Under the pieces are notes generated by a model. It searched no databases. It had not been told where the DNA came from and saw only the letters and a program-made list of their open reading frames with translations. Positions 1 to 10,551 of a DNA stretch of 51,104 bases are shown piece by piece (the first letter of the stretch is position 1; every line of letters begins with the position of its first letter). The position numbers were made by a program, and so were the translations under genes. Origin of the DNA: Bacteroidota bacterium (GTDB lineage Bacteria; Bacteroidota; Bacteroidia; Palsa-948); NCBI GenBank assembly GCA_003164895.1, contig PLUL01000045.1, positions 1-51,104 of the forward strand, given 5' to 3'.

Positions 1-885
1 GGCGGCTTTCAGGTTTTTTCTCTCGCCGATGAAAGAAGAAAAACACAACCGGGAGCAAAACCAATGCGAAAGATTTCAGAAGAAGGAGTTCATTTCAGTT
101 CCGACATTGACGGCTCTCCTCATTTTTTTACTCCTGAAAATGTAATGGATGTTCAGCGTTCCATCGGTGCCGATATCATCATGGCGTTTGATGAATGCAC
201 TCCTTTCCCCTGCGAATACGATTACGCAAAAAAATCCATGGAGATGACACATCGCTGGCTGAAGAGATGCATCACGCGCTTCAAAGAAACGGAAGGGAAA
301 TATGGATACGAACAAACTTTATTTCCAATCGTGCAGGGAAGCGTTTACAAAGATTTAAGGATTCAGTCCGCAGAATTTGTTGCATCACAAAATTGTGAAG
401 GCAATGCAATTGGTGGCTTATCAGTTGGTGAAGCGCAAGAGGAAATGTTTTCCATGACTGAATTGGTATGCGGAATTTTACCAAAAGAAAAACCACGATA
501 TTTAATGGGCGTTGGAACTCCCGCACAATTATTAGAATGTATTTCACTTGGTATAGATATGTTTGATTGTGTAATGCCAACTCGCAACGCACGAAACGGA
601 ATGCTTTTTACGAGCAACGGTACAATCGCCATAAGCAATGCAAAATATAAAGATGACTTCTCTCCGATTGATTCAAACGGAACTTCCTTTGTTGACAAGC
701 AATATTCCAAAGCATATCTGCGCCATCTTAATAAAGCGGATGAAATGCTCGCATCAATGATTGCCAGCATTCACAACCTCGCTTTCTTCCTTGAACTTAT
801 GCGGCAAGCAAGAGAAAAAATTATAAAAGGAACTTTTAATGAATGGAAAAATAAAATGGTGAAGCAAACGGAGCAAAGATTATAA
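1..885 (+). CDS. tgt: Queuine tRNA-ribosyltransferase (5' truncated by window edge)
   Basis: This enzyme exchanges guanine-34 for a queuine precursor in GUN-anticodon tRNAs. The frame is already open at base 1 and starts inside the protein with GGFQVFSL, so the true start lies upstream; the ATG at 64 is internal. Visible family motifs are FDECTPFPC (substrate pocket), GGLSVGE (base-binding loop), MGVGTP and DMFDCVMPTRNARNG, which holds the nucleophilic Asp and the tRNA contact. The C-terminal YSKAYLRHL and ASIHNLAFFLELM segments also fit. Oddity: the Cys-x-Cys-x2-Cys zinc site expected just before SKAYLRHL is absent; the segment reads SNGTSFVDKQ. From memory this is shared by Bacteroidota Tgt proteins, so I do not read it as decay. 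The gene converges on fbp with a 23-base gap. Confidence 0.95.
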   Translation, partial: GGFQVFSLADERRKTQPGAKPMRKISEEGVHFSSDIDGSPHFFTPENVMDVQRSIGADIIMAFDECTPFPCEYDYAKKSMEMTHRWLKRCITRFKETEGKYGYEQTLFPIVQGSVYKDLRIQSAEFVASQNCEGNAIGGLSVGEAQEEMFSMTELVCGILPKEKPRYLMGVGTPAQLLECISLGIDMFDCVMPTRNARNGMLFTSNGTIAISNAKYKDDFSPIDSNGTSFVDKQYSKAYLRHLNKADEMLASMIASIHNLAFFLELMRQAREKIIKGTFNEWKNKMVKQTEQRL

Positions 886-908
886 AAAAGAAAAACGCTG
901 AACTCAAA

Positions 909-1922
909 CTATGCGTTCACTGGCGCATGCTTCAACATAAATTCACAAGCAATATCCACCATTTCGGGAGAGCCGATGAAAAAAGGTGTGCGCTGATGGA
1001 TTGAAGTCGGCTCAATGTCAAGAATTCTTTTTAAACCGTCAGTTGCCTTGCCACCCGCTTGCTCAATAATGAACGCCAAAGGATTGCTTTCGTAAATGAG
1101 TCGTAATTTTCCTTTGGGATTTTGCGAAGTGATCGGGTAAATAAAAATTCCTCCGGTGATGAGATTGCGGTGAATATCCGCCACAGCAGAACCGATATAT
1201 CGCGATGAATACGGACGATTTGTTTTTGCATCTTCTTCCTGACAATACTTGATAAATTTTTTCACTCCATCGGGGAAATGAACATAATATCCTTCATTGA
1301 TGGAATATGTTTTTCCGGTTCTTGGAATTTTCATGGCAGGATGCGAAAGACAAAACTCACCAATGCTCGGATCAAGCGTAAAACCATTAACTCCTTTTCC
1401 GGTAGTGTAAACAAGCATGGTGGAAGAACCATAAATAATATATCCAGCAGCAACTTGCTCGGTACCTCGTTGCAGAAAATCTTCTGTAGTTCCTATTCCC
1501 GTTAATGATGTTCTTCTGTAAATTGAAAAAATAGTTCCCACCGAAACATTCACGTCAATGTTGGAAGATCCGTCAAGCGGATCAATGGCAACAACATATT
1601 TCGCATTTTTAGAAACTTCGTTGTCAACCGGAATTATTTCTTCATTTTCTTCGGAAGCAATGGCGCAACATTCTCCTCCTGCTTTCAGCGCGGCAATAAA
1701 CTGATCGTTTGCAAAAACATCCAATTTTTTTACTTGTTCTCCCTGAATATTTGTGTCTCCTGTCATGCCGAGAATATCTGCAAGTCCGGCTTTATTCACT
1801 TCGCGGTGAACGATCTTTGCTGCAATGCCCAAATCTCTGAGCAAGCGCGAAAGTTCGCCTTTTGAATATGGAAAGTCTGCCTGCTTTTCAATAATAAACT
1901 GACCGAGTGTCTTTATTCTCAT
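909..1922 (-). CDS. fbp: Class I fructose-1,6-bisphosphatase
   Basis: This cytosolic gluconeogenic phosphatase hydrolyses fructose-1,6-bisphosphate to fructose-6-phosphate. At 337 residues it has normal class I length. Motifs in order are the metal-ligand segment [11 protein letters not shown], the signature [18 protein letters not shown] (divalent metal and phosphate binding), the substrate segment [19 protein letters not shown], and [22 protein letters not shown] near the C-terminus. The start is ATG at 1922. The leader directly upstream carries an ACGAAT-rich repeat also found before der and the SpoIIE gene. No operon partner is evident: the neighbours are convergent tgt and the divergent acetyltransferase. 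Confidence 0.95.
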   Translation of the reverse strand: MRIKTLGQFIIEKQADFPYSKGELSRLLRDLGIAAKIVHREVNKAGLADILGMTGDTNIQGEQVKKLDVFANDQFIAALKAGGECCAIASEENEEIIPVDNEVSKNAKYVVAIDPLDGSSNIDVNVSVGTIFSIYRRTSLTGIGTTEDFLQRGTEQVAAGYIIYGSSTMLVYTTGKGVNGFTLDPSIGEFCLSHPAMKIPRTGKTYSINEGYYVHFPDGVKKFIKYCQEEDAKTNRPYSSRYIGSAVADIHRNLITGGIFIYPITSQNPKGKLRLIYESNPLAFIIEQAGGKATDGLKRILDIEPTSIHQRTPFFIGSPEMVDIACEFMLKHAPVNA

Positions 1923-1928
1923 ACTTTA

Positions 1929-1960
1929 CGAATTACGAATGAAGGACGAATATACGAATT
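1929..1960 (-). repeat. Start-codon-proximal ACGAAT repeat, copy 1 (fbp leader)
   Basis: Read on the minus strand this segment is rich in ATTCGTA words and ends a few bases before the fbp ATG. It matches 8055-8086 (before der) at most positions, and more loosely 33481-33511 (before the SpoIIE gene), in the same orientation relative to the gene. It contains TATATTCG (1947-1954), a near match to the Bacteroidota -7 box TAnnTTTG, so the repeat may carry a promoter. Confidence 0.5.
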
Positions 1961-2026
1961 CTATAAAAAGAAAAACGCATCTCTTCATTTTGGTAATTTG
2001 TATTTTCGTACTCAATTTAATTTTTG

Positions 2027-2482
2027 ATGAAATTTAACATACGAAAAGCCAGAAAAAAAGATTTGCCTTCGGTTCTTGTTTTGATTAAAGAGCTTGCACT
2101 TTTTGAGAAAGCATCTCGCGAAGTAAAAGTAACTTTGAAAGAATTGGAACGAGATGGTTTTGGAAAACAAAAAGTATTTGATTGTTTCGTTGCAGAAACT
2201 TCAGAAAATAAAATTGTTGGCATTGCGTTATACTACATTAAATATTCAACATGGAAAGGGAAGTGCATTTATCTGGATGATATTATCGTTACCGAATCCA
2301 TGCGTGGAAAAGGAATTGGAAAAAATTTATTTGATGAAGTGGTTTTCGTTGCAAAAAAACTGAAAGTGAGAAAATTAGAATGGCAGGTACTGAACTGGAA
2401 TAAACCCGCCATCAACTTTTATAAAAAATATAGTACGGTATTTGATAATGAATGGATTAACTGCAAATTGATTTTTGAATAA
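2027..2482 (+). CDS. GNAT-family N-acetyltransferase (diamine/spermidine acetyltransferase-like)
   Basis: A 151-residue single-domain GNAT protein that would transfer acetyl from acetyl-CoA to an amine. The acetyl-CoA P-loop is MRGKGIGKNLFDEV. The preceding strand, YSTWKGKCIYLDDIIV, resembles the STWKG...YLEDLYV region of diamine or thialysine acetyltransferases, and the C-terminal WNKPAINFYKK fits the fold. The substrate is inferred from those motifs only. I chose ATG 2027; an in-frame TTG one codon earlier is less likely. The next gene starts 10 bases after the stop, so the two may be co-transcribed. Confidence 0.8.
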   Translation: MKFNIRKARKKDLPSVLVLIKELALFEKASREVKVTLKELERDGFGKQKVFDCFVAETSENKIVGIALYYIKYSTWKGKCIYLDDIIVTESMRGKGIGKNLFDEVVFVAKKLKVRKLEWQVLNWNKPAINFYKKYSTVFDNEWINCKLIFE

Positions 2483-2492
2483 TCTACGGAAA

Positions 2493-3071
2493 ATGAAAAA
2501 GCTATTTCTTCTCTTTGCTTATTGTTTACTTCCAATTGCGTATTGTTGCTCTCAGGATTTTGGTCCACCACCACAAACAATAAATCCGAATCCCACTAAC
2601 CCAACAACTCCTCCTCCTGCAAATGCAACACCACCATTCTGGAGTTGGGACAGAGTTTATTATGGTGGAGGACTCGGAGGAGGATTTTCAAGTGGTATTA
2701 CATTTATTAATTTCAATCCTCAAGTTGGTTACAAAATTACCGAGAGATTTTCAGTTGGCGTTGGAGGAACATATTTATATTTTTCTGCTCCGGGATATAT
2801 TCCTGATAACATTTATGGAGGTGATGTGTTTTCTCGTTTCTTTTTAACTAAATCTTTATTTCTTCACGCGGAATTTGAGGAACTTAACGGTCAATTCAAT
2901 CCTTATAGTTTGGACCGCTATTTTATTAATGATGTTTGGGTTGGAGGTGGAATTCGTCAACGTGCAGGCAATACGTCCATAAATATTATGATATTGTTTA
3001 ACTTAGTTGACAATCAATACTCTCCGTTTTCAAATCCGGAAATTATGGGAGGAGTTGGTATTGGATTTTAA
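2493..3071 (+). CDS. Small exported outer-membrane beta-barrel-like protein
   Basis: A 192-residue hypothetical protein. Its signal peptide (MKKLFLLFAYCLLPIAYCC) is followed by a Pro/Asn/Thr-rich linker of about 30 residues. The rest is Gly- and aromatic-rich with alternating polar and hydrophobic residues (VGYKITERFSVGVGGTYLYF, GGGIRQRAGNTSINIMILFN) and ends in Phe, as outer-membrane barrels do. Two adjacent Cys at the end of the signal leave a lipoprotein possible, but a barrel ending in GVGIGF fits better. I chose ATG 2493 because residues upstream of it do not look like a signal. Bases 2520-2547 coding for the hydrophobic core are four degenerate 7-mers of the TAYTGCY type. Confidence 0.65.
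   Translation: MKKLFLLFAYCLLPIAYCCSQDFGPPPQTINPNPTNPTTPPPANATPPFWSWDRVYYGGGLGGGFSSGITFINFNPQVGYKITERFSVGVGGTYLYFSAPGYIPDNIYGGDVFSRFFLTKSLFLHAEFEELNGQFNPYSLDRYFINDVWVGGGIRQRAGNTSINIMILFNLVDNQYSPFSNPEIMGGVGIGF
2520..2547 (+). repeat. Degenerate heptanucleotide repeat in a signal-peptide coding region
   Basis: Four consecutive 7-mers (TATTGTT, TACTTCC, AATTGCG, TATTGTT) approximate TAYTGCY and encode the hydrophobic core AYCLLPIAYC. It is the weakest of six such cases in the window. Confidence 0.45.
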
Positions 3072-3094
3072 TTTGTCCCCTTTTCCAAAAAAAT

Positions 3095-5086
<1,992 letters not shown>

Positions 5087-5092
5087 TTATAC

Positions 5093-5146
5093 CGATTCAG
5101 ACGGATTTTATTCCGTTTGTATTCGCATTTTTATCCGTTTGAATCG
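5093..5146 (-). promoter_or_regulatory. Long dyad in the predicted gyrB leader
   Basis: CGATTCAGACGGA (5093-5105) is complementary to TCCGTTTGAATCG (5134-5146) over 13 positions with one G-T wobble; the loop is 28 bases. A second copy of TCCGTTTG at 5112-5119 could compete for the same left arm, giving two alternative hairpins. It lies between the gyrB -7 box and the start codon. Confidence 0.45.
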
Positions 5147-5163
5147 TGGTTTTCTTAGTGGAA

Positions 5164-5171
5164 CAAATGTA
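5164..5171 (-). promoter_or_regulatory. gyrB -7 promoter element TACATTTG
   Basis: The minus strand reads TACATTTG, a perfect match to the Bacteroidota -7 consensus TAnnTTTG, about 95 bases upstream of the gyrB ATG. I see no good TTTG box at the expected -33 distance. Confidence 0.5.
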
Positions 5172-5349
5172 ACAATTCCTTGCCGATTATATAACTTTTT
5201 TCAGTCTAAAAAGCAGGTACTTATCAACATTTTTTAATGAAAGTTTTTTGCCTAAAAGCTGTCATTTTTTTGTCCAAAAATTAGAAGAGTTAATCGGATT
5301 TATTTCCTTACGTCTATCCTCGTAAAGTGCTTCCATTCGACAGAATTCT

Positions 5350-5357
5350 TATTTTTG
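5350..5357 (+). promoter_or_regulatory. kmo -7 promoter element TATTTTTG
   Basis: TATTTTTG matches TAnnTTTG and ends 7 bases before the kmo ATG. If used, transcription would start at or next to the start codon, giving a leaderless or nearly leaderless mRNA. No clear -33 box was seen. Confidence 0.4.
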
Positions 5358-5364
5358 GTGCATT

Positions 5365-6717
5365 ATGGCAACAGATAAAAATTTTACCATCGTCGGCGCA
5401 GGACTGGTTGGTTCTTTGCTTTCTATTTATCTCGCAAAGCGCGGATATAAAGTTACTGTTTATGAGCGCAGACCCGATTTGCGCAAGAACAGAATGTCGG
5501 CTGGTCGCTCCATTAATCTTGCTCTGAGTGACCGCGGATGGAGGGGTTTGGAAGGAGTTGGCATTGATGATGAAGTTCGCAAAATTGGAATTCCAATGAA
5601 AGGAAGAACCATTCATAATCTGGACGGAAAAATCACATTTCAACCTTATGGAAAAAATCATCAGGCAAATTATTCGGTGAGCCGAGGAGGATTGAATTGT
5701 TTGCTGATGGATATTGCCGAAAAACACGAAGTGAAATTTTTATTTAACGAACGCTGCACCCACGTTGATTTAAAAAATACAATTACTGTTTTCGAAAATT
5801 TTGAAACGAAAAAAATATCCGAAATAAAATCCGATAGAATTTTTGGAACCGATGGTGCGTTTTCAGCAGCTCGCATGGCGTTACAAACTTCTACAGATAG
5901 ATTTACTTATTCCCAAACTTATCTCGATCATGGTTATAAAGAATTGACAATCGCTGCGAATGCAAAAGGCGATTTCGCAATGGATGCAGATACATTGCAC
6001 ATCTGGCCTAGAGGAAATTTTATGCTGATCGCACTTCCAAATCTGGATAAAACATTTACCTGCACATTGTTTTTTCCTTTTGAAGGAGAAAAATCTTTTG
6101 CATCTCTTGACACTAAAGAAAAGATGCTGAAATTTTTTAACGAGATGTTTGCTGATGCGGTTTCGATGATGCCAACGCTTGCCGAAGATTATTTTGCAAA
6201 TGCCGCTGCATCACTTGCAACGATTCGATGTTTTCCATGGAGTTTTCAAGATAAACTTCTTTTGCTTGGTGATGCCGCTCATGGAATTGTTCCATTCTTC
6301 GGGCAAGGAATGAATTGTGGATTTGAGGATTGTGTGGTGCTGGAAAAATTAATGAATCAATATAAAGAAGATTGGAAAAAAATATTTTCAGAGTTTGAAG
6401 CTGTTCGCAAACCGGATGGCGATGCCATAGCAGAACTTGCCATTGAAAATTATGTGGAGATGCGTGATAAAGTTGCCGATCCGAAATTTCTTTTACAGAA
6501 AAAAATAGAGGCGCGGTTTTCGGAAAAACACCCTGATAAATGGACTCCTCTTTACGCCATGGTTACCTACCGAACGGATCTCCGGTATTCTGAAGCACTA
6601 ACCAAGGGCAGAATTCAGGATGAGATTATGAAAAAAATTATGGCGATGAAGGATATAGAAAAAAAATGGGATTCGGAGGAAGTGGAGAAGGAAATTCTTA
6701 AGTCATTGGTAGTCTAA
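5365..6717 (+). CDS. kmo: Kynurenine 3-monooxygenase
   Basis: FAD-dependent aromatic hydroxylase converting kynurenine to 3-hydroxykynurenine with NADPH and O2, in tryptophan degradation or NAD synthesis through quinolinate. At 450 residues it is normal for the family. The N-terminal FAD dinucleotide motif is TIVGAGLVGSLLSIYLAKRGYKVTVYERR split over residues 8-36 (GxGxxG). GRSINLALSDRGWRGLE is typical of KMO, and the second FAD motif is LLLGDAAHGIVPFFGQGMN. The C-terminal region (YAMVTYRTDLRYSEA) is KMO-like. haaO, the enzyme two steps on, is about 23 kb away at 30111-30659; kynureninase is not in the window. Confidence 0.93.
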   Translation: MATDKNFTIVGAGLVGSLLSIYLAKRGYKVTVYERRPDLRKNRMSAGRSINLALSDRGWRGLEGVGIDDEVRKIGIPMKGRTIHNLDGKITFQPYGKNHQANYSVSRGGLNCLLMDIAEKHEVKFLFNERCTHVDLKNTITVFENFETKKISEIKSDRIFGTDGAFSAARMALQTSTDRFTYSQTYLDHGYKELTIAANAKGDFAMDADTLHIWPRGNFMLIALPNLDKTFTCTLFFPFEGEKSFASLDTKEKMLKFFNEMFADAVSMMPTLAEDYFANAAASLATIRCFPWSFQDKLLLLGDAAHGIVPFFGQGMNCGFEDCVVLEKLMNQYKEDWKKIFSEFEAVRKPDGDAIAELAIENYVEMRDKVADPKFLLQKKIEARFSEKHPDKWTPLYAMVTYRTDLRYSEALTKGRIQDEIMKKIMAMKDIEKKWDSEEVEKEILKSLVV

Positions 6718-6727
6718 CACAAACAAT

Positions 6728-8050
6728 TCATCTTTTTCGGAAATGTATCTGTATCGGCACTCCGCAAAAATCAAACTTCTCTCTGAATTTATTTTCTAAA
6801 AAACGTTTGTAAGATTCTTTGATCGCTTTCGGCAGATTAACATGAATTGCGAACACGGGCGTATTTGACGGTATTTGGATCATGCTGCTGATCTCTACCA
6901 AATTTCCTTTTTCGGAAGACGGAGCTTTTGATCCTACCACTGACAAAATAAATTCGGTTAGTTCCTCATCTGGAATTCTTTTCTTTCTCTTCTGATAAAC
7001 TTTTTCTGCTTCTTCCATCACTTTCATGATTCGCTGTTTGTTCAAAGCAGAAATAAAAAGTACAGGCACGTCTTTGAAAGGAGCCAATTTGTGTTTTACC
7101 TTTTCCTCAAATTCTTTTGAAGTTGCAGTTTGTTTTTTTACCAAATCCCATTTGTTCACCAGAACGACAACACCTTTTCTGTTTCTTTCTGCCAAATGAA
7201 AAATATTTACATCCTGCGATTCCATTCCGAGCGTTGCATCCAGCATGATCAAAGCAACATCACATTCTTCAATGGCGCGAATGGCGCGGAGATTGGAATA
7301 AAATTCCACCACTTCCTCAAACTTTCTTTTCTTTCGAATGCCGGCAGTGTCTATCAAAATAAATTCGTGATCGTATTTTTTGTAGTGTGTATGCAGTGCA
7401 TCGCGTGTAGTGCCTGCAACGGGTGTAACAATCGCCCTTTCCTCTCCTAATAAAGCGTTAAGCAAAGAAGATTTTCCGGCATTTGGCCTTCCGACTATGG
7501 CAAGTTTTGGAATTCCCGTATTGGTTTCTATCGGGGTTTTTTCAAGTGCGCCAACAATTCTATCCAGCAACTCTCCAGTTCCTCTTCCAGACATAGATGA
7601 AATACTATTTACCTCTCCCATGCCGAGCTTGTAAAATTCTCCTGACTGATGTTCCCGTTCGCTTGTATCAGTTTTATTCGCAGCAAGAATTATTTTTTTG
7701 TGCTTGGCTTCTTTAAGAATGGATTTGCGAAGGAGCGATGCAACTTTTTCATCCTGCTCGGTGATTCCCGCAGTAACATCCACCATAAAAAGAATAACAT
7801 CGGCTTCAAGAAGTGCAATTTCCACCTGTATGCGAATTTGTTTTTCAAAAACATCTTCTGAACCAAAAACATAACCGCCAGTATCAATCACAGAAAAATC
7901 AATTCCGTTCCAGTGCGCTTTCCCATAATGTCGGTCGCGCGTAACTCCGGGCTGTTCGTCCACAATGGCTTTGCGCGTTCCAGTTAAACGGTTGAAGAAA
8001 GTTGACTTTCCAACATTTGGGCGACCCACTATAGCTATTGTATTTGACAC
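6728..8050 (-). CDS. der: Ribosome assembly GTPase Der (EngA)
   Basis: A 440-residue double GTPase needed for 50S subunit maturation. It has two tandem G domains, with P-loops GRPNVGKSTFFNRL (residues ~8-21) and GRPNAGKSSLLNAL (~187-200). Each has a DxxG box (DTGGY, DTAGI) and an NKxD box (NKTD, NKWD), followed by a C-terminal KH-like domain ending in PIQIHFRKR. The start codon is GTG at 8050. It is the last gene of a leftward run after asd, miaB and era. The 87-base gap to era contains a copy of the ACGAAT leader repeat, so der may have its own promoter. Confidence 0.96.
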   Translation of the reverse strand: MSNTIAIVGRPNVGKSTFFNRLTGTRKAIVDEQPGVTRDRHYGKAHWNGIDFSVIDTGGYVFGSEDVFEKQIRIQVEIALLEADVILFMVDVTAGITEQDEKVASLLRKSILKEAKHKKIILAANKTDTSEREHQSGEFYKLGMGEVNSISSMSGRGTGELLDRIVGALEKTPIETNTGIPKLAIVGRPNAGKSSLLNALLGEERAIVTPVAGTTRDALHTHYKKYDHEFILIDTAGIRKKRKFEEVVEFYSNLRAIRAIEECDVALIMLDATLGMESQDVNIFHLAERNRKGVVVLVNKWDLVKKQTATSKEFEEKVKHKLAPFKDVPVLFISALNKQRIMKVMEEAEKVYQKRKKRIPDEELTEFILSVVGSKAPSSEKGNLVEISSMIQIPSNTPVFAIHVNLPKAIKESYKRFLENKFREKFDFCGVPIQIHFRKR

Positions 8051-8054
8051 TTGT

Positions 8055-8086
8055 GCGAATTACGAATTGAGGGCGAATTTACGAAT
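8055..8086 (-). repeat. Start-codon-proximal ACGAAT repeat, copy 2 (der leader)
   Basis: Read on the minus strand this repeat ends a few bases before the der GTG and aligns with 1929-1960 before fbp. It contains TAAATTCG (8074-8081), a near match to the -7 consensus TAnnTTTG. Confidence 0.5.
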
Positions 8087-8137
8087 AAGGATGAAGGGAA
8101 ACACAGATTCTTCTCTTAGATCAGAATGACAAAAAAA

Positions 8138-9016
8138 CTATTCCATATATCCAAATCGTTTCAATCTTTTTTCATCGTCTCTCCAATCCTTTTCCACTTT
8201 TACAACCATTTCGAGAAAAACTTTTTTGCCAAGAAATTCCTCTATGTCTTTTCTTGCTTCAGTTCCAACAATTTTTAATGCTTTTCCGCCATGACCAATG
8301 AGAATTCCCATTTGGGATTTTCGCATAACAAAAATAACAGCTCGTATGCGTATGATTTTTTCTTCTTCATCAAATTCCTCAATAATTACTTCGGTGGAAT
8401 AGGGAATTTCTTTCTGATAAGTAAAAAATATTTTTTCGCGAATTATTTCTGAAATAAAAAATCGTTGCGATTTATCGGTAATGTCGTCCTTTGGAAAATA
8501 AGGTGGCGCTTCGGGGATAAGCTCGATGATCCTCTTGAGCAGATAATCGCAATTAAATTTTTTGGTAGCAGAAACAGGGATCATTTCGGCGTTTGGCAAA
8601 ATCTTTCTTAATTCCTCCACCTTTAAAACCAATATGTCCTGATTGCCAAGATCAATTTTATTTATAATAACAATTACGGGTGTTTCTGTTTTCTGCAAGA
8701 TGGCAAGCGTTTTTTCATCTGCCGGATTCGGATCCCCGATCTCCAAGACAAACATGATCACTTCGGCATCTGAAATAGCTTCTGAAACTACATTCATCAT
8801 CGCCTCGTGAAGTTTATAATGCGGAGTGATGATTCCCGGAGTATCGGAGAATACAATTTGAAAATCATCTCCGTTCACAATACCTCGAATACGATGACGT
8901 GTGGTTTGTGCCTTGGGGGTGATGATGCTCAACTTCTCTCCAACCAATGCGTTCATCAGCGTTGACTTTCCAACATTCGGCTTGCCGATAATATTTACGA
9001 AACCTGATTTGTGCAT
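8138..9016 (-). CDS. era: GTPase Era
   Basis: A 292-residue GTPase that binds the 3' end of 16S rRNA during 30S assembly. The G domain carries P-loop GKPNVGKSTLMNAL, switch segment TTRHRIRGI, DTPGI, and NKID. The C-terminal KH domain is recognisable by the motif GILIGHGGKALKIVGTEAR and the end KDWRDDEKRLKRFGY. The start is ATG 9016. It lies 27 bases after miaB in the same direction and 87 bases before der, so miaB-era (and perhaps der) probably form one transcript. Confidence 0.96.
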   Translation of the reverse strand: MHKSGFVNIIGKPNVGKSTLMNALVGEKLSIITPKAQTTRHRIRGIVNGDDFQIVFSDTPGIITPHYKLHEAMMNVVSEAISDAEVIMFVLEIGDPNPADEKTLAILQKTETPVIVIINKIDLGNQDILVLKVEELRKILPNAEMIPVSATKKFNCDYLLKRIIELIPEAPPYFPKDDITDKSQRFFISEIIREKIFFTYQKEIPYSTEVIIEEFDEEEKIIRIRAVIFVMRKSQMGILIGHGGKALKIVGTEARKDIEEFLGKKVFLEMVVKVEKDWRDDEKRLKRFGYME

Positions 9017-9043
9017 TTTGATTTTAAAAAACCGAATACAATT

Positions 9044-10474
9044 TTATACAACTTCTCCAATCAAAGTCGCCAATGTACATTCCTTTGCCAGCACATTCAC
9101 GTAATCTCCTTTCTTAAAATTCTGTCTTGGAAAAACCACTACTGTATTCTGACTGTTTCTTCCGTAAAGTCTTTCTTCGGATTTTTTTGAAACGCCTTCT
9201 ATCAGCACACGGTGAACTTTTCCTACACCTTGTTTGGTTCTTTCGGCAGAATGTTTTTGTTGCAATGCGATGACTTCCTGCAAGCGGGTTTTCTTCAACT
9301 CTTCCAGAACATTATCCTTATATTTTTTATGCGCAATCGTTCCCGGTCTTTCGGAATAAGCAAACATGTACGCAAAATCAAAACGAACTTCGTTCATTAA
9401 TGAAAGTGTATCCGAAAACTCCTGATCTGTTTCCCCGCAAAAGCCTGTGATGATATCGGTAGAAATTCCGGCATTAGGGATTATTTTATTTATCGCTGCA
9501 ATTCTTTCTAAATATTTTTCCCGGGAGTAACCTCGATTCATGCGCGAAAGCATTTCTGTACTTCCGCTCTGCACAGGAAGATGAACATAATCGCAAATGT
9601 TCTCATATTTCGCAATCATGTGCAAAACATCGTCCGTCATATCCTGAGGATTGGAAGTTGAAAAACGAACTCTCAGATCAGGAGAAACTTTTGCAACTGC
9701 TTCAAGCAAATTTGCAAACGTAAACACGTTTTTCATTTCATCTTCGCTCAGTTCTTTTTTCGCTTTTCCATTCGCCCAGACATAAGAATCCACATTCTGC
9801 CCAAGCAAAGTAACTTCGCGATATCCACGCTCAAATAAATTCCTTGCTTCGTTCACGATACTTTCAGGGTCACGACTTCTTTCTCGTCCGCGGGTAAACG
9901 GCACCACGCAGAACGAACACATATTGTCGCACCCACGCGTGATGCTGATAAAAGCAGTAACTCCGTTGCTGTCCAAACGCACGGGGCTGATATCGGCATA
10001 CGTTTCTTCCAGCGAAAGTAAAACGTTCACGGCCTTTTGTCCTCCTTCAATCGATTCGATCAGATTCGGCAGTTCACGATATGCATCCGGGCCAACAACT
10101 ATGTCAACTATTTTTTCTTCTTCTAAAAGTTGTGATTTCAATCGTTCAGCCATGCAGCCTAAAACAGCGATCATCAATTTTGAATTCTTCCTCTTTGCGA
10201 TGTTGTACTCCTTTAATCGTCCGCGAACTCGCTGCTCTGCATTATCACGAACGGCACACGTGTTCAGCAATATCAGATCGGCTTCGTGAAAATTTGTTGT
10301 GGATGAATATCCTTTGCCGGCAAGAATAGAAGCTACGATTTCGCTGTCAGAAAAATTCATGGCACAACCGTAGCTTTCGAGAAAAAATTTCTTTGCCGCA
10401 ATCGGTGGTTTTTCCATCACCAGCACTTCGCCTTGACGTGATTCATCAATTACTTTATTTTCATAGGGATTCAT
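9044..10474 (-). CDS. miaB: tRNA-2-methylthio-N6-dimethylallyladenosine synthase MiaB
   Basis: Radical-SAM methylthiotransferase modifying A37 of tRNAs that read UNN codons. In order: an N-terminal MTTase domain with three cluster-binding Cys ([28 protein letters not shown]), a radical-SAM core with the Cx3Cx2C motif in [19 protein letters not shown], and a C-terminal TRAM domain ending near [12 protein letters not shown] placed the start at ATG 10474 (476 residues). A further in-frame ATG at 10513 would add 13 residues ([13 protein letters not shown]) that resemble no MiaB N-terminus. It lies 77 bases downstream of asd. Confidence 0.95.
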   Translation of the reverse strand: MNPYENKVIDESRQGEVLVMEKPPIAAKKFFLESYGCAMNFSDSEIVASILAGKGYSSTTNFHEADLILLNTCAVRDNAEQRVRGRLKEYNIAKRKNSKLMIAVLGCMAERLKSQLLEEEKIVDIVVGPDAYRELPNLIESIEGGQKAVNVLLSLEETYADISPVRLDSNGVTAFISITRGCDNMCSFCVVPFTRGRERSRDPESIVNEARNLFERGYREVTLLGQNVDSYVWANGKAKKELSEDEMKNVFTFANLLEAVAKVSPDLRVRFSTSNPQDMTDDVLHMIAKYENICDYVHLPVQSGSTEMLSRMNRGYSREKYLERIAAINKIIPNAGISTDIITGFCGETDQEFSDTLSLMNEVRFDFAYMFAYSERPGTIAHKKYKDNVLEELKKTRLQEVIALQQKHSAERTKQGVGKVHRVLIEGVSKKSEERLYGRNSQNTVVVFPRQNFKKGDYVNVLAKECTLATLIGEVV

Positions 10475-10551
10475 ACAGCCGAGCGAAGATAATGAAAACA
10501 GCCATACTGACATAGAGTCGGTACGGCTGTTTAATGAATTAAAAAAATATT

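Noticed and set aside
10475..10513. N-terminal extension of MiaB resembling a lipoprotein signal ([13 protein letters not shown])
   Set aside because: MiaB is cytosolic; the extension is an upstream in-frame accident, and ATG 10474 gives a normal protein.
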